A stretch of DNA of 18,776 bases from CAWUIO01 sp963922455 (lineage in GTDB: Bacteria; Bacteroidota; Bacteroidia; Cytophagales; Microscillaceae): assembly GCA_963922455.1 (NCBI GenBank), contig CAWUIO010000120.1, forward strand, positions 1 to 18,776, given 5' to 3'. The notes below the pieces were generated by a model, which was not told the origin of the DNA, made no database searches, and worked only from the letters and a program-made list of their open reading frames with translations. Position numbers and translations under genes: made by a program. Each line of letters opens with the position of its first letter. Positions within the stretch are counted from its first letter, which is position 1. Below are positions 1-6,826 of this stretch, one piece after another.

Positions 1-67
1 AAAAAAGCTTGTCTTACCCCCCAGTTACTCCCAAGCAAATTCCATAGTAAGCCCAGTCAGGTTCAGT

Positions 68-116
68 CAACCCAGGCTTCTCGCTCGGCTCTACGAGCCA
101 CGGGAAGCCTTAGTTG
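68..116. repeat. GC-rich nested hairpin downstream of the first lipoprotein gene
   Basis: Outer arms CAACCCAGGCTTC and GAAGCCTTAGTTG pair with one internal mismatch region, enclosing a second perfect hairpin GGCTC-TAC-GAGCC (87-99). It lies just past the stop codon of the minus-strand lipoprotein gene, so it could end that transcript or be the outer site of the cassette-like array. It lacks a clear T-run in the minus direction, and its sequence does not match the two palindromes at 761-901 and 2043-2158. Confidence 0.5.
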
Positions 117-129
117 GTGCAAATAGTTT

Positions 130-732
130 TTAGTCAGCACTTTTGTAGTTAATCAGTTCATTTGTGTATCGAAAACCACCTCCGCTTTCTTGGGTATGCC
201 TTATATTAAATTTTAATTTGGGAGAATACCAAACAGTATCTATAACTTTTCCTTTTCCACCAACTTCATAGTTTTGAATGTATCCATCATATTTCATTTT
301 GTATGTCATAAATTTTCCCGCAGGCAGTTCAATTTCTTCAAATGATAGAATTTCTACATCCTGACTGGTTATTCCCTTTTCACCCGATTCATTGGTCCAT
401 TCAGATTCATATTTCCATTTTTTTCCCACTTCTAAGGGCCAGTCACGATAGGGTGTATCACTTTGCTTTTGATTTAGAATATCAGCAATTTTCAGAGTGT
501 CAAAACCATTCCAAAGCCCCAACTCCCCTCGATAATCTACTACTTCGCGAATGTCCTCTCCTTCTCCACGGATTTCACCATCCACAGTGCTTACCCATTT
601 AAGAGTCAATGTTTCACCAATTTTATAATCCCTTAAAGTTGGTGGGTTTGTAGATTGGTTGGTTGGCGAATGTTTGCAGCTCCAAAGGAATAATAAAAAA
701 ATTATTGACTTAAATATTATCAGTTTTTTCAT
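130..732 (-). CDS. Predicted lipoprotein, 200 aa, function unknown
   Basis: The protein starts with MKK, a hydrophobic stretch and a lipobox-like FLWSC with the lipidated Cys at about residue 19, so it is probably membrane-anchored by a lipid. An in-frame ATG 11 codons upstream (763-765) is less likely, because it would put a hydrophilic stretch before the signal peptide and falls in the palindrome at 761-901. The mature part is soluble and rich in Trp, Tyr and Gly, with WPLEVGKKWKYESEW, an LPAGKFMTYKM segment and a VWYSPKL segment. These resemble the beta-rich 'PAGxFxTYK...WYSP' pattern of many Bacteroidota secreted proteins. I cannot assign a biochemical role. It is AT-rich compared with the ilv genes and is oriented like the next two genes. 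Confidence 0.75.
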   Translation of the reverse strand: MKKLIIFKSIIFLLFLWSCKHSPTNQSTNPPTLRDYKIGETLTLKWVSTVDGEIRGEGEDIREVVDYRGELGLWNGFDTLKIADILNQKQSDTPYRDWPLEVGKKWKYESEWTNESGEKGITSQDVEILSFEEIELPAGKFMTYKMKYDGYIQNYEVGGKGKVIDTVWYSPKLKFNIRHTQESGGGFRYTNELINYKSAD

Positions 733-760
733 ATCTGTTAGCTTGTTGATTAAAATTAAA

Positions 761-901
761 CACAAGGGTTTGGCTATGCGCAGTGCAGGATTTCAAGGCT
801 CTTCCCTTTCCGTTTAGCAGATAGTTTATTTAATGTAATTATTTTCATATTAGCACTTTCGCCCGCATTACGCGCATTCATTGTTATGTGCCAAACTTGT
901 T
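761..901 (-). repeat. attC-like imperfect palindrome 1 (3' of the DUF695 gene)
   Basis: The ends of this intergenic stretch are complementary: GTTTGGC (768-774) with GCCAAAC (890-896), and ATGCGC (776-781) with GCGCAT (872-877), with mismatched bases between. Read on the minus strand it begins directly after the DUF695 stop codon. It shares blocks in the same order with the palindrome at 2043-2158: TAACA near the start, ATGCG, GTAA, GGG, a TACATTAAATAAA block, then CGCATA followed by GCCAA. Position and form (long imperfect palindrome at the 3' side of a promoterless-looking gene) resemble integron attC sites, but the consensus RYYYAAC/GTTRRRY ends do not match cleanly. Confidence 0.5.
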
Positions 902-1996
902 TCAATTCGGAATAAATTGGTTAAATGATTGCCAATACTTGTCCTTATAAATATCAAAGTCTAGCTCGATTTTATTTATGTATTCTTTTTTTATTTCGTG
1001 TAATACTTTTGATGGTTTTCTAAATTCGACACAGGCGAAATAAACTTCACGAACTGAATCTGCTGTTTGTCTTCCAATGTTTAAATAGCCATCAGAATCT
1101 TTTAATTCAGACATAATTTTATCTTCAATTTCGTTCAGAAGTTGATACGTGAGTTCATTAGGCATTCCATTGTTATTTTTACCATCATACTTTATTTCCA
1201 TTACAGCAATCCAAGGATGAGACGCTTTACTATCCCAATTCAGTAAATCCGTATTTACAACTGCAAGTAAGGGAAGTCCATTATTTAAAGTCGCTTCAAG
1301 TCCTGAGTAATTATCATTTTCGGTATTGTGTCGAAAACCTTTATATTTTTCAACGAACTCTTTTTCTCTCCAAATCAAAAAGTCCTTGAGTTTTTCTAAT
1401 GGAATTAATTCAGATGTGGCATCCTTTGGGTTGATTATATTGACATTATCTATAGTGGTAACAGAATTTAATTCACCAAGAGAATTATCCAAAGCAAGGT
1501 AAACTCCATTGGTCATTATGGCTCTATTTTCCTCGTTAAAGTCTTTGTGAGCAATTGTAATATCGATTTCGTCTGGCATTTGTTTATGGTCAGTTGAATA
1601 GAAGCTCATTTTACTCTCGTCAAATTTATAACCGTCCATTTCAATTCCGTATTGATTTAAGCCAGAGGGTTGTTTGAGAGCTGTAATTTTCCAATTATTC
1701 ATCCTTGGGGCAGAATCTACCAATTCCTCAACAAAAACAATATTTTTAATAACTCCATCAGCTGTTAAAATCAATTCCGCTGTGTTGTCATCATACATTC
1801 CAACAAGAAACCAAAACCCCTCATTCAATTCATTTAGTTTTGGTGCAAGTTTGTCAAAAAACACCTTATTGATATTGCCTTTTTCTTTAAGGACTTTATG
1901 AAATTTCTTTTCGTTTTGTTCAAACCATTTCCAAAAATCAGAGTACGACTTTATTGGCTCCTCTCTTGTGCTTAACATTGATTTTAAAAAGCTCAT
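902..1996 (-). CDS. DUF695-type protein, 364 aa, function unknown
   Basis: A soluble protein with no signal peptide. The N-terminal half (about residues 18-110) has FWKWFEQNEKKFHKVL, then KLAPKLNELNEGFWFLVGM and TAELILTADGVIKNIVFVEEL, a block common in Bacteroidota proteins of unknown function. The C-terminal part (about 260-364) holds PWIAVMEIKYDG, a long acidic helix, LNIGRQTADSVREVYFACVEF and a final DIYKDKYWQSF. That pattern (IGR-Q/E-T followed by a REVYF strand and a Tyr/Trp-rich end) is what I associate with DUF695. No enzymatic motif is evident. The gene sits between two related palindromes and has the same direction as its neighbours, so it may be one unit of a cassette array. The start at MSFLKSML is the only good ATG before the N-terminal block. 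Confidence 0.75.
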   Translation of the reverse strand: MSFLKSMLSTREEPIKSYSDFWKWFEQNEKKFHKVLKEKGNINKVFFDKLAPKLNELNEGFWFLVGMYDDNTAELILTADGVIKNIVFVEELVDSAPRMNNWKITALKQPSGLNQYGIEMDGYKFDESKMSFYSTDHKQMPDEIDITIAHKDFNEENRAIMTNGVYLALDNSLGELNSVTTIDNVNIINPKDATSELIPLEKLKDFLIWREKEFVEKYKGFRHNTENDNYSGLEATLNNGLPLLAVVNTDLLNWDSKASHPWIAVMEIKYDGKNNNGMPNELTYQLLNEIEDKIMSELKDSDGYLNIGRQTADSVREVYFACVEFRKPSKVLHEIKKEYINKIELDFDIYKDKYWQSFNQFIPN

Positions 1997-2042
1997 ATTC
2001 TTAATTGTTCAGATTTTTTTTTCAGTCTTGAAGATAATGGTT

Positions 2043-2158
2043 GGCAATATGCGGAGTCCGGAATATCAAAACTCCAACTTGTCAAGCCGATACAATTTTT
2101 ATTAAATGTACAAAAATTTAAATTACTCACATCCCCCGGCTTACGCATATTACGTGTT
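2043..2158 (-). repeat. attC-like imperfect palindrome 2 (3' of the 268-aa lipoprotein gene)
   Basis: AATATGCG (2046-2053) is perfectly complementary to CGCATATT (2144-2151), with CCGG blocks further in on both sides. On the minus strand it starts at the stop codon of the lipoprotein gene. It shares with the palindrome at 761-901 a TAACA start, ATGCG, a TACATTTAATAAA block and a CGCATATTGCCAA end. The two sites are therefore diverged copies of one element placed at the 3' ends of consecutive genes. Confidence 0.5.
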
Positions 2159-2963
2159 AGCGGTTTTTTAATAGTTCTACATAATCAATATTATCAGACT
2201 TGTATTCTAACTGTTTCCGACTGCGACAATCATTTACAATTAAACTGTATTTATCTGCTGATTCAACCGGAATATATAATTCATAACGATAATTTATTTT
2301 TCTATCAGGAAATTCAAATACCGCTAGTTTTGTGTCTAGGTTTACAATATGAATTAAGATTTGAGTTGTATTCTTTTTTTTTGGATTAAGATGCCTAGTA
2401 ATTAGTTTAAACTCTTTTTCTGATGTTTTCTTTACAGAGATTATCTGTACAGGGTGAGGCCCCATCATATTCCAATAAATAAACTCTTGATCGGTAATAA
2501 TTCTTCTTCCAGCAGTACCCCAATCACAAGGGGCATAGAGATAAAAATTATTTTCATACATATAAAGTGGTAGCCAATTTCTTGGTAATCCAAGATTTGA
2601 GTTTGACTTTAAAGTTTTTTTGCTATTTACCTTTTTACTAAGGTTATCATATGTCTTTTGTTGCCTTTTAGCAAAATTAAAATTGATTAACCGATTATAA
2701 TTCTCAGATTTTTTTTTGTGATCAATATAAATTCCATGGTAGACATCATTAGTGACCTTTCTATAAATGAATGAAGTATCATTTAAAACTGTATCTTCAA
2801 GAATATTTAAAGGTTTAGAAAATTCCGATTTTGATGTATCAATCACTTCTTTAATACTTTTTGTAGAATCATCAAAATGACTCAACTTTTTAGGTTCTGT
2901 TTCTTGGCCATTTTTGCACGAACTTAAAAGAAGTATGATTAAAACAAGGATGGTTTTATGCAT
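2157..2963 (-). CDS. Predicted lipoprotein, 268 aa, function unknown
   Basis: MHKTILVLIILLLSSC is a classical short Bacteroidota lipoprotein signal with lipobox LSSC and lipidated Cys16, followed by a charged, Lys/Asp/Glu-rich linker to about residue 60. The rest is a basic, soluble domain with WLPLYMYENNFYLYAPCDWG, an arginine pair before an ITDQEFIYWNMMGPHP segment, and C-terminal beta-strand-like stretches. I do not recognise the family. It is strongly AT-rich, runs in the same direction as the two genes to its left, and ends inside the palindrome at 2043-2158. The start is set by the signal peptide. Confidence 0.75.
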   Translation of the reverse strand: MHKTILVLIILLLSSCKNGQETEPKKLSHFDDSTKSIKEVIDTSKSEFSKPLNILEDTVLNDTSFIYRKVTNDVYHGIYIDHKKKSENYNRLINFNFAKRQQKTYDNLSKKVNSKKTLKSNSNLGLPRNWLPLYMYENNFYLYAPCDWGTAGRRIITDQEFIYWNMMGPHPVQIISVKKTSEKEFKLITRHLNPKKKNTTQILIHIVNLDTKLAVFEFPDRKINYRYELYIPVESADKYSLIVNDCRSRKQLEYKSDNIDYVELLKNR

Positions 2964-3017
2964 AATATTGATTTACCGCTAAAATGTATATAACCCCCAC
3001 ATACCCTTCACTAGCGT

Positions 3018-3031
3018 TTACATATATGTAA
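3018..3031. promoter_or_regulatory. 14-bp perfect palindrome upstream of the 268-aa lipoprotein gene
   Basis: TTACATATATGTAA is self-complementary over its full length and lies about 55 bases upstream of the minus-strand lipoprotein start. It could be an operator or part of a promoter region; nothing else supports a specific regulator. The rest of 2964-3221 shows no gene: the longest open frame there has no start context or family resemblance. Confidence 0.3.
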
Positions 3032-3221
3032 CCGTTTAAAAACGTTTCCAAAAAACTTAAACGCATAAAGGCCTTGAGGTATTCCTACTCAAATCTAACA
3101 AATCTACTACGGCCCACAAACCGTAACCCCTTCTTCGCAAGGTAAAAAACCATACAATTCCATCCTCTCTTGCTTGGTATTTTAGCGTAACTGCCCTAGC
3201 TAGCGCGTGTACTAAGTTCGC

Positions 3222-3580
3222 AGAGATCTTAAGGCCTAAGTCATCCGGGATTAGGTCTAAAAACAAAACGCCCCATCCCCCCAGGCTTAAGATTTCTCCC
3301 TGCGGTCGAAATGGCAGATTTTGTACTTATTTCACTCCTGTTTGATGCCCAAGCTAATGAGTCCCGGTTCTCGGTTCCCGGTTCCCGGCTCTCTAGCTGG
3401 CTTAGAGAGATCTTAGGGATTGAGATATCACAAGGATTAGGTCTTAAATAAACGCCCCATCCCCCCATGCTTAAGATTTCTCCCTGCGATCGAAATGACA
3501 AGTTTATAGGGTGGTTTCTCCCCCGATTGATGGCATAGCAAATGAGTCCCGGTTCTCGGCTCCCGGCTCCGGCTCTAAAT
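3222..3580. repeat. Two tandem ~184-bp imperfect repeats
   Basis: Copy 1 (about 3222-3396) and copy 2 (about 3406-3580) align with a constant offset of 184-185 bases. Shared blocks, in order, are AGAGATCTTA, GGATTAGGTCT, CGCCCCATCCCCCCA, GCTTAAGATTTCTCCCTGCG followed by TCGAAATG, AATGAGTCCCGGTTCTCGG, and a TCCCGG-rich end. The TTTCTCCCTGCG-TCGAAATG core resembles intergenic repeats I know to be widespread in Bacteroidota drafts. Minus-strand open frames here simply translate the repeat and are not taken as genes. Confidence 0.7.
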
Positions 3581-3616
3581 TCTCTCCTCTCGCTTCTCGC
3601 TTCTCTCCTCTCGCTT

Positions 3617-3748
3617 CTTCTTCAGCTTAGGGATGGAGCGGCCTGTTTGAGCCTGAAATGGCCTGCGGGGGGCAGGCGAGTAGCGAGAGCCCGACCGGCG
3701 CGGCAGGTTATTTTCTAGGAACTGCCCCCAGGAATCGCGCCGGGAAGC
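3617..3748 (+). repeat. Dispersed structured repeat, copy A
   Basis: Conserved boxes, in order: CTTCTTCAGCTTAGGGAT, GGAGCGGCCTGTTTGAGCC, GGCGAGTAGCGAGAGCCCGA and a tail GAAGCCCC. Between the third box and the tail, CCGGCGCG (3695-3702) pairs perfectly with CGCGCCGG (3736-3743), with GCAG/CTGC inside. A second hairpin GCCTGC-GGGGG-GCAGGC lies in the middle. A CT-rich tract (about 3581-3624) runs directly into the head, as in copy C. Related copies lie at 10378-10518, 11556-11690 and 14245-14384. Confidence 0.75.
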
Positions 3749-3786
3749 CCCAAGGCTTTAATTATTATCGCTTAGCGCACATAAAA

Positions 3787-3826
3787 AAAACAACCAAATA
3801 ATATTTGGGCATTATTTGATTGTTTT
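3787..3826. terminator. AT-rich 16-bp hairpin, possible bidirectional terminator
   Basis: AAAACAACCAAATAAT (3787-3802) pairs with ATTATTTGATTGTTTT (3811-3826) with one mismatch around an 8-base loop, flanked by an A-run on the left and a T-rich run on the right. It could stop transcription in either direction ahead of the ilv promoter. The following stretch 3827-3990 is AT-rich with a small CCTATA/TATAGG hairpin and shows no gene. Confidence 0.45.
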
Positions 3827-3990
3827 AATTATTTCAAGACAAAACAATACTATTATGATAAACATCTTGACCTATACCTCTTTTTTATAGGAATAATCTA
3901 CTACAGAAAAAAGGCAATAAAATAATATTCTGATATAACAAAGCTTTGGGGAAATTAATACTGTTTTTATCAAAATAAATAGATTAATAT

Positions 3991-4021
3991 TTTGATTTAT
4001 TGCATCTGCCTTCTATTATTG
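3991..4021 (+). promoter_or_regulatory. Bacteroidota-type promoter of the ilv operon
   Basis: TTTG (3991-3994) and TATTATTG (4014-4021) are separated by 19 bases. The established Bacteroidota consensus is TTTG at -33 and TAnnTTTG at -7 with about 19-21 bases between, so only one position of the -7 box deviates. Transcription would start near 4026-4030, a dozen or so bases before the leader peptide ATG, which fits an attenuation leader. Confidence 0.55.
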
Positions 4022-4041
4022 CGTATATAAGGCATAAGATT

Positions 4042-4110
4042 ATGAGTCAATTGGTCAACATCATTAACGTATTACTACTCCTAGTACTGGTCTGGGTCTG
4101 TAGGCGGTAA
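4042..4110 (+). CDS. ilv operon leader peptide, 22 aa (attenuation control)
   Basis: A short frame from ATG 4042 to TAA 4108 encodes 22 residues, of which 6 are Leu, 5 Val and 2 Ile, including the dense run VLLLLVLV at residues 10-17 (codons 4069-4092). It ends WVCRR. This is the classical composition of a leader whose translation senses charged branched-chain tRNAs. Its last codons and stop lie inside the left arm of an antiterminator (4103-4113), and an intrinsic terminator follows at 4136-4167, ahead of ilvE. A ribosome stalled on the Leu/Val run would leave the antiterminator arm free. A ribosome reaching the stop codon would cover it and let the terminator form. No strong Shine-Dalgarno is seen, as is usual in Bacteroidota. 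Confidence 0.85.
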   Translation: MSQLVNIINVLLLLVLVWVCRR

Positions 4111-4147
4111 TGGTGCACCTTAACTTATACACGAAGCCATTATCGCC
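4103..4147 (+). promoter_or_regulatory. ilv antiterminator stem
   Basis: GGCGGTAATGG (4103-4113) can pair with CCATTATCGCC (4137-4147) over 11 consecutive positions, ten Watson-Crick plus one G-U. The right arm is the same stretch that forms the left arm of the terminator hairpin, so the two structures exclude each other. The left arm overlaps the leader stop codon, which couples the choice to ribosome position. Confidence 0.8.
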
Positions 4148-4167
4148 AAGATGATGGCCTTTTTTTT
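4136..4167 (+). terminator. ilv attenuator (intrinsic terminator)
   Basis: GCCATTATC (4136-4144) pairs with GATGATGGC (4150-4158) with one G-U around a 5-base loop, followed after one C by eight T. It lies between the leader peptide and ilvE and ends about 18 bases before the ilvE start, so read-through is required for operon expression. Confidence 0.85.
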
Positions 4168-4185
4168 ACAAAAAAGTAAACCTAA

Positions 4186-5073
4186 ATGTACCCTAAAACG
4201 AATTTAATTTTTCACAACGGAGCTTTTGTGCAGGCCCAGGAGGCTAACACTTCGGTCTACTCGCAAAGCTTGCACTATGGCGTGGGCGTCATTGACGGTC
4301 TTCGGGCTTATCAGACCCCGGAAGGCACCCAAATATTTAAAGCCCAGGCCCACTATGAGCGTTTCATAGATTCGGCCCAACGCATGGATATTAAGATCCC
4401 GTACTCCAGCGAGGAATTGGTTCAATTGAGCTACCGCCTCTTGGAATACAATAAGCTACAATGCGCCTATATACGTCCGCTCGTATACGTGGGGATTAAT
4501 ATGGATATGGAGACTTCTCCCGAAACCAATATTGTCCTAACCTCATGGAACTGGGAAAATTATCAAGGAGGAAGCCCCTTAGACTTGATGGTGTCGTCTT
4601 ACCGTCGCTTACATCCTAGCTCGTCTATGGTAGATGCCAAAATCACCGGAAATTATATCAATTCGGTTATGGCCATCAATGAAGCCAAGCAAAATGGATA
4701 CGATGCAGCACTTTTGCTAGATGCCAATGGCTTTGTGGCCGAGGGTGCAGGGTCTAATTTCTTTTATGAAAAAGACCAAGTCTTGTATACGCCCCCCAAA
4801 GGGACGATTTTACCCGGTATCACCCGGGCTACTGTTCTAGACATTGCCCGAGAATTGCAAGTGCCGGTGGTGGAAAAATATTTTCAAGTGGATGACCTAA
4901 AAGAAGCGGATGCGGCCTTTTTTACGGGTACGGCTTCTGAGATTTCGCAAATCCGCTCGGTCAATGGCCATACTTTCCGCCTGAATTGGGAAGAAACCAT
5001 CGCTCGTGAAATCCAATTGAAGTACCATCAATTGGTGACCCTAGCCGATTTTGACCGCTACGCGATCATCTAA
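4186..5073 (+). CDS. ilvE: Branched-chain amino acid aminotransferase
   Basis: PLP-dependent fold-type IV aminotransferase of 295 residues, the normal size for short bacterial branched-chain aminotransferases. It interconverts Val, Ile and Leu with their 2-oxo acids using glutamate/2-oxoglutarate and does the last step of the pathway in the cytoplasm. Visible features: YGVGVIDGLRAY near residues 31-42, the PLP lysine in MVDAKITGNYINS (K152), the class IV signature EGAGSNFFYEKDQ (E186) leading to TILPGITR (207-214), and TGTASEISQIRSV (248-259). It is the first gene after the attenuator; the ATG at 4186 directly precedes the conserved YPKTNLIFHNGAFV. ilvD follows after 62 bases, in which a small GGGG-N7-CCCC hairpin (5111-5125) is seen. 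Confidence 0.95.
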   Translation: MYPKTNLIFHNGAFVQAQEANTSVYSQSLHYGVGVIDGLRAYQTPEGTQIFKAQAHYERFIDSAQRMDIKIPYSSEELVQLSYRLLEYNKLQCAYIRPLVYVGINMDMETSPETNIVLTSWNWENYQGGSPLDLMVSSYRRLHPSSSMVDAKITGNYINSVMAINEAKQNGYDAALLLDANGFVAEGAGSNFFYEKDQVLYTPPKGTILPGITRATVLDIARELQVPVVEKYFQVDDLKEADAAFFTGTASEISQIRSVNGHTFRLNWEETIAREIQLKYHQLVTLADFDRYAII

Positions 5074-5135
5074 ACTTCTAACTAAAAGAAGGATTCGATT
5101 GGAATGTAAAGGGGAGATAAACCCCGTAGAAATAT

Positions 5136-6812
5136 ATGATAAACGCATACAGTAAACGCCTTACGCAGGATCCGAGCCAAGCCGGGGCCCAAGCCATGCT
5201 CTATGCCTTGGGGCTCCAGCCGGAGGATCTCAAAAAGGCCCAAGTAGGCATTGTGAGCACCGGATATGAGGGCAATCCCTGCAATATGCACCTGAACCGC
5301 CTTTCGGAAACTGTCAAAAAATCCCTCCCGAAGGAAAGCACACTGGGCCTGATTTTTCACACCATTGGGGTGAGTGATGGCATGTCGAATGGTACGGCCG
5401 GGATGAAATTTTCCCTGCCCTCCCGAGATATTATTGCCGACTCTATCGAGACGGTCGTTCAAGCCCAATGGTACGACGGACTGATTGCCGTAGTTGGCTG
5501 CGATAAGAATATGCCGGGAGCCCTGATGGCCATGGGACGGCTCAACCGCCCTGCCTTAATGGTCTACGGAGGAACCATCGCCGCCGGAAAATATAAAGAG
5601 CAAAAACTGGATATTGTCTCGGCCTTTGAAGCTTATGGTAAAAAGATAGCTGGCGAGCTTTCGGAAACCGATTATCAAGGGGTGATTCAAAATGCTTGTC
5701 CCGGGGCGGGAGCCTGTGGGGGGATGTATACAGCCAATACGATGGCCTCGGCCATTGAAGCGATGGGGATGAGTTTGCCTTACAGTTCTTCCAACCCGGC
5801 CCTAAGCGAAGCCAAAAAGGGAGAATGTGCCCAGGCCGGGGAAGCACTGGCCCGGCTCTTGGAGGCAGATTTGAAACCTCGGGATATCGTCACCCAGGCA
5901 TCTATACGCAATGCCTTGCGCTTGGTGATGGTATTAGGCGGTTCTACCAATGCCGTCCTCCACTTCTTGGCCATTGCCCACGCTTTTGATATAGCCCTTA
6001 GTCTGGACGAAATACAGCAAATTAGTCAGGAAACGCCCTTCTTAGCCGATTTAAAGCCCAGTGGGAGATTTCGCATGGAAGATTTACACCACGTGGGAGG
6101 TATTCCGGCGGTGATGAAATATTTACTCCGAGAAAACCTTTTGGACGGTAGCTGTCTGACAGTGAGTGGTAAATCCTTGCAAGAAAACCTGGAATCTCTT
6201 CCCGAGCTAGACGAGCATCAACAAATTCTGTTTCCCGTTGATCGGCCAATTAAGTCTTCTGGGCACATCCGCGTCTTAAGCGGCAACCTGGCCAAAGACG
6301 GAGCGGTGGCCAAAATCACCGGAAAAGAAGGAGAAAGTTTCCAGGGGCCAGCCCGGGTATACAACGGGGAAGAAGCCATGCTAGAAGGCCTGGCCCAAGG
6401 AGAAATTAAGGCCGGAGAAGTGGTAGTCATTCGTTATGAAGGCCCCAAAGGAGGGCCCGGAATGCCCGAAATGCTTAAACCTACCTCGGCCCTGATGGGG
6501 GCTGGACTGGGCAAATCGGTAGCTCTGCTCACCGATGGGCGCTTCTCGGGAGGCTCTCATGGCTTTGTCGTGGGGCATATCAGTCCGGAAGCCCAAGAGG
6601 GAGGCCTCTTGGCCTTTGTAGAAAATGGTGACGTGATCCACATTGATGCCCAGGCCAATACGCTTACCCTAGATGTGGAGCCCGCAGAAATTGAGCGTCG
6701 TCGCCAGGCCTGGACCCCCCCAGCATTAGCGTTTAGCCAAGGAATACTTTATAAATATGCCCACACGGTTTCATCGGCCTCTACCGGCTGTGTAACCGAT
6801 AATTTTGCCTAA
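5136..6812 (+). CDS. ilvD: Dihydroxy-acid dehydratase
   Basis: Fe-S dehydratase of the IlvD/Edd family, 558 residues (full length), which converts 2,3-dihydroxy-isovalerate and 2,3-dihydroxy-3-methylvalerate to the 2-oxo acids. The three expected cluster cysteines are visible: C49 in GYEGNPCNMHL, C122 in VVGCDKNMPGAL and C194 in CPGAGACGGMYTANTMA. D123 and K124 of the CDKNMPG motif would bind Mg2+, the Lys being carbamylated in known members. Near the C-terminus LTDGRFSGGSHGFVVGHI holds the catalytic-serine region. The retained cysteines argue for a true dihydroxy-acid dehydratase. The stop codon is 14 bases before ilvB, which suggests tight co-transcription. Confidence 0.95.
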   Translation: MINAYSKRLTQDPSQAGAQAMLYALGLQPEDLKKAQVGIVSTGYEGNPCNMHLNRLSETVKKSLPKESTLGLIFHTIGVSDGMSNGTAGMKFSLPSRDIIADSIETVVQAQWYDGLIAVVGCDKNMPGALMAMGRLNRPALMVYGGTIAAGKYKEQKLDIVSAFEAYGKKIAGELSETDYQGVIQNACPGAGACGGMYTANTMASAIEAMGMSLPYSSSNPALSEAKKGECAQAGEALARLLEADLKPRDIVTQASIRNALRLVMVLGGSTNAVLHFLAIAHAFDIALSLDEIQQISQETPFLADLKPSGRFRMEDLHHVGGIPAVMKYLLRENLLDGSCLTVSGKSLQENLESLPELDEHQQILFPVDRPIKSSGHIRVLSGNLAKDGAVAKITGKEGESFQGPARVYNGEEAMLEGLAQGEIKAGEVVVIRYEGPKGGPGMPEMLKPTSALMGAGLGKSVALLTDGRFSGGSHGFVVGHISPEAQEGGLLAFVENGDVIHIDAQANTLTLDVEPAEIERRRQAWTPPALAFSQGILYKYAHTVSSASTGCVTDNFA

Positions 6813-6826
6813 TTAATACACTGATT

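Noticed and set aside
342..602. 86-codon plus-strand frame opposite the first lipoprotein gene
   Set aside because: The opposite strand has a clear lipoprotein with signal peptide; this frame is His/Pro/Phe-rich with no plausible domain.
3057..3501. Two minus-strand open frames of 69 and 86 codons
   Set aside because: They translate the repeat region; the second contains the repeat unit twice in different frames. No start signals, no recognisable protein.
3222..3580. CRISPR array
   Set aside because: Only two long diverged units in tandem, no short identical repeats with unique spacers and no cas genes; it is a tandem intergenic repeat.
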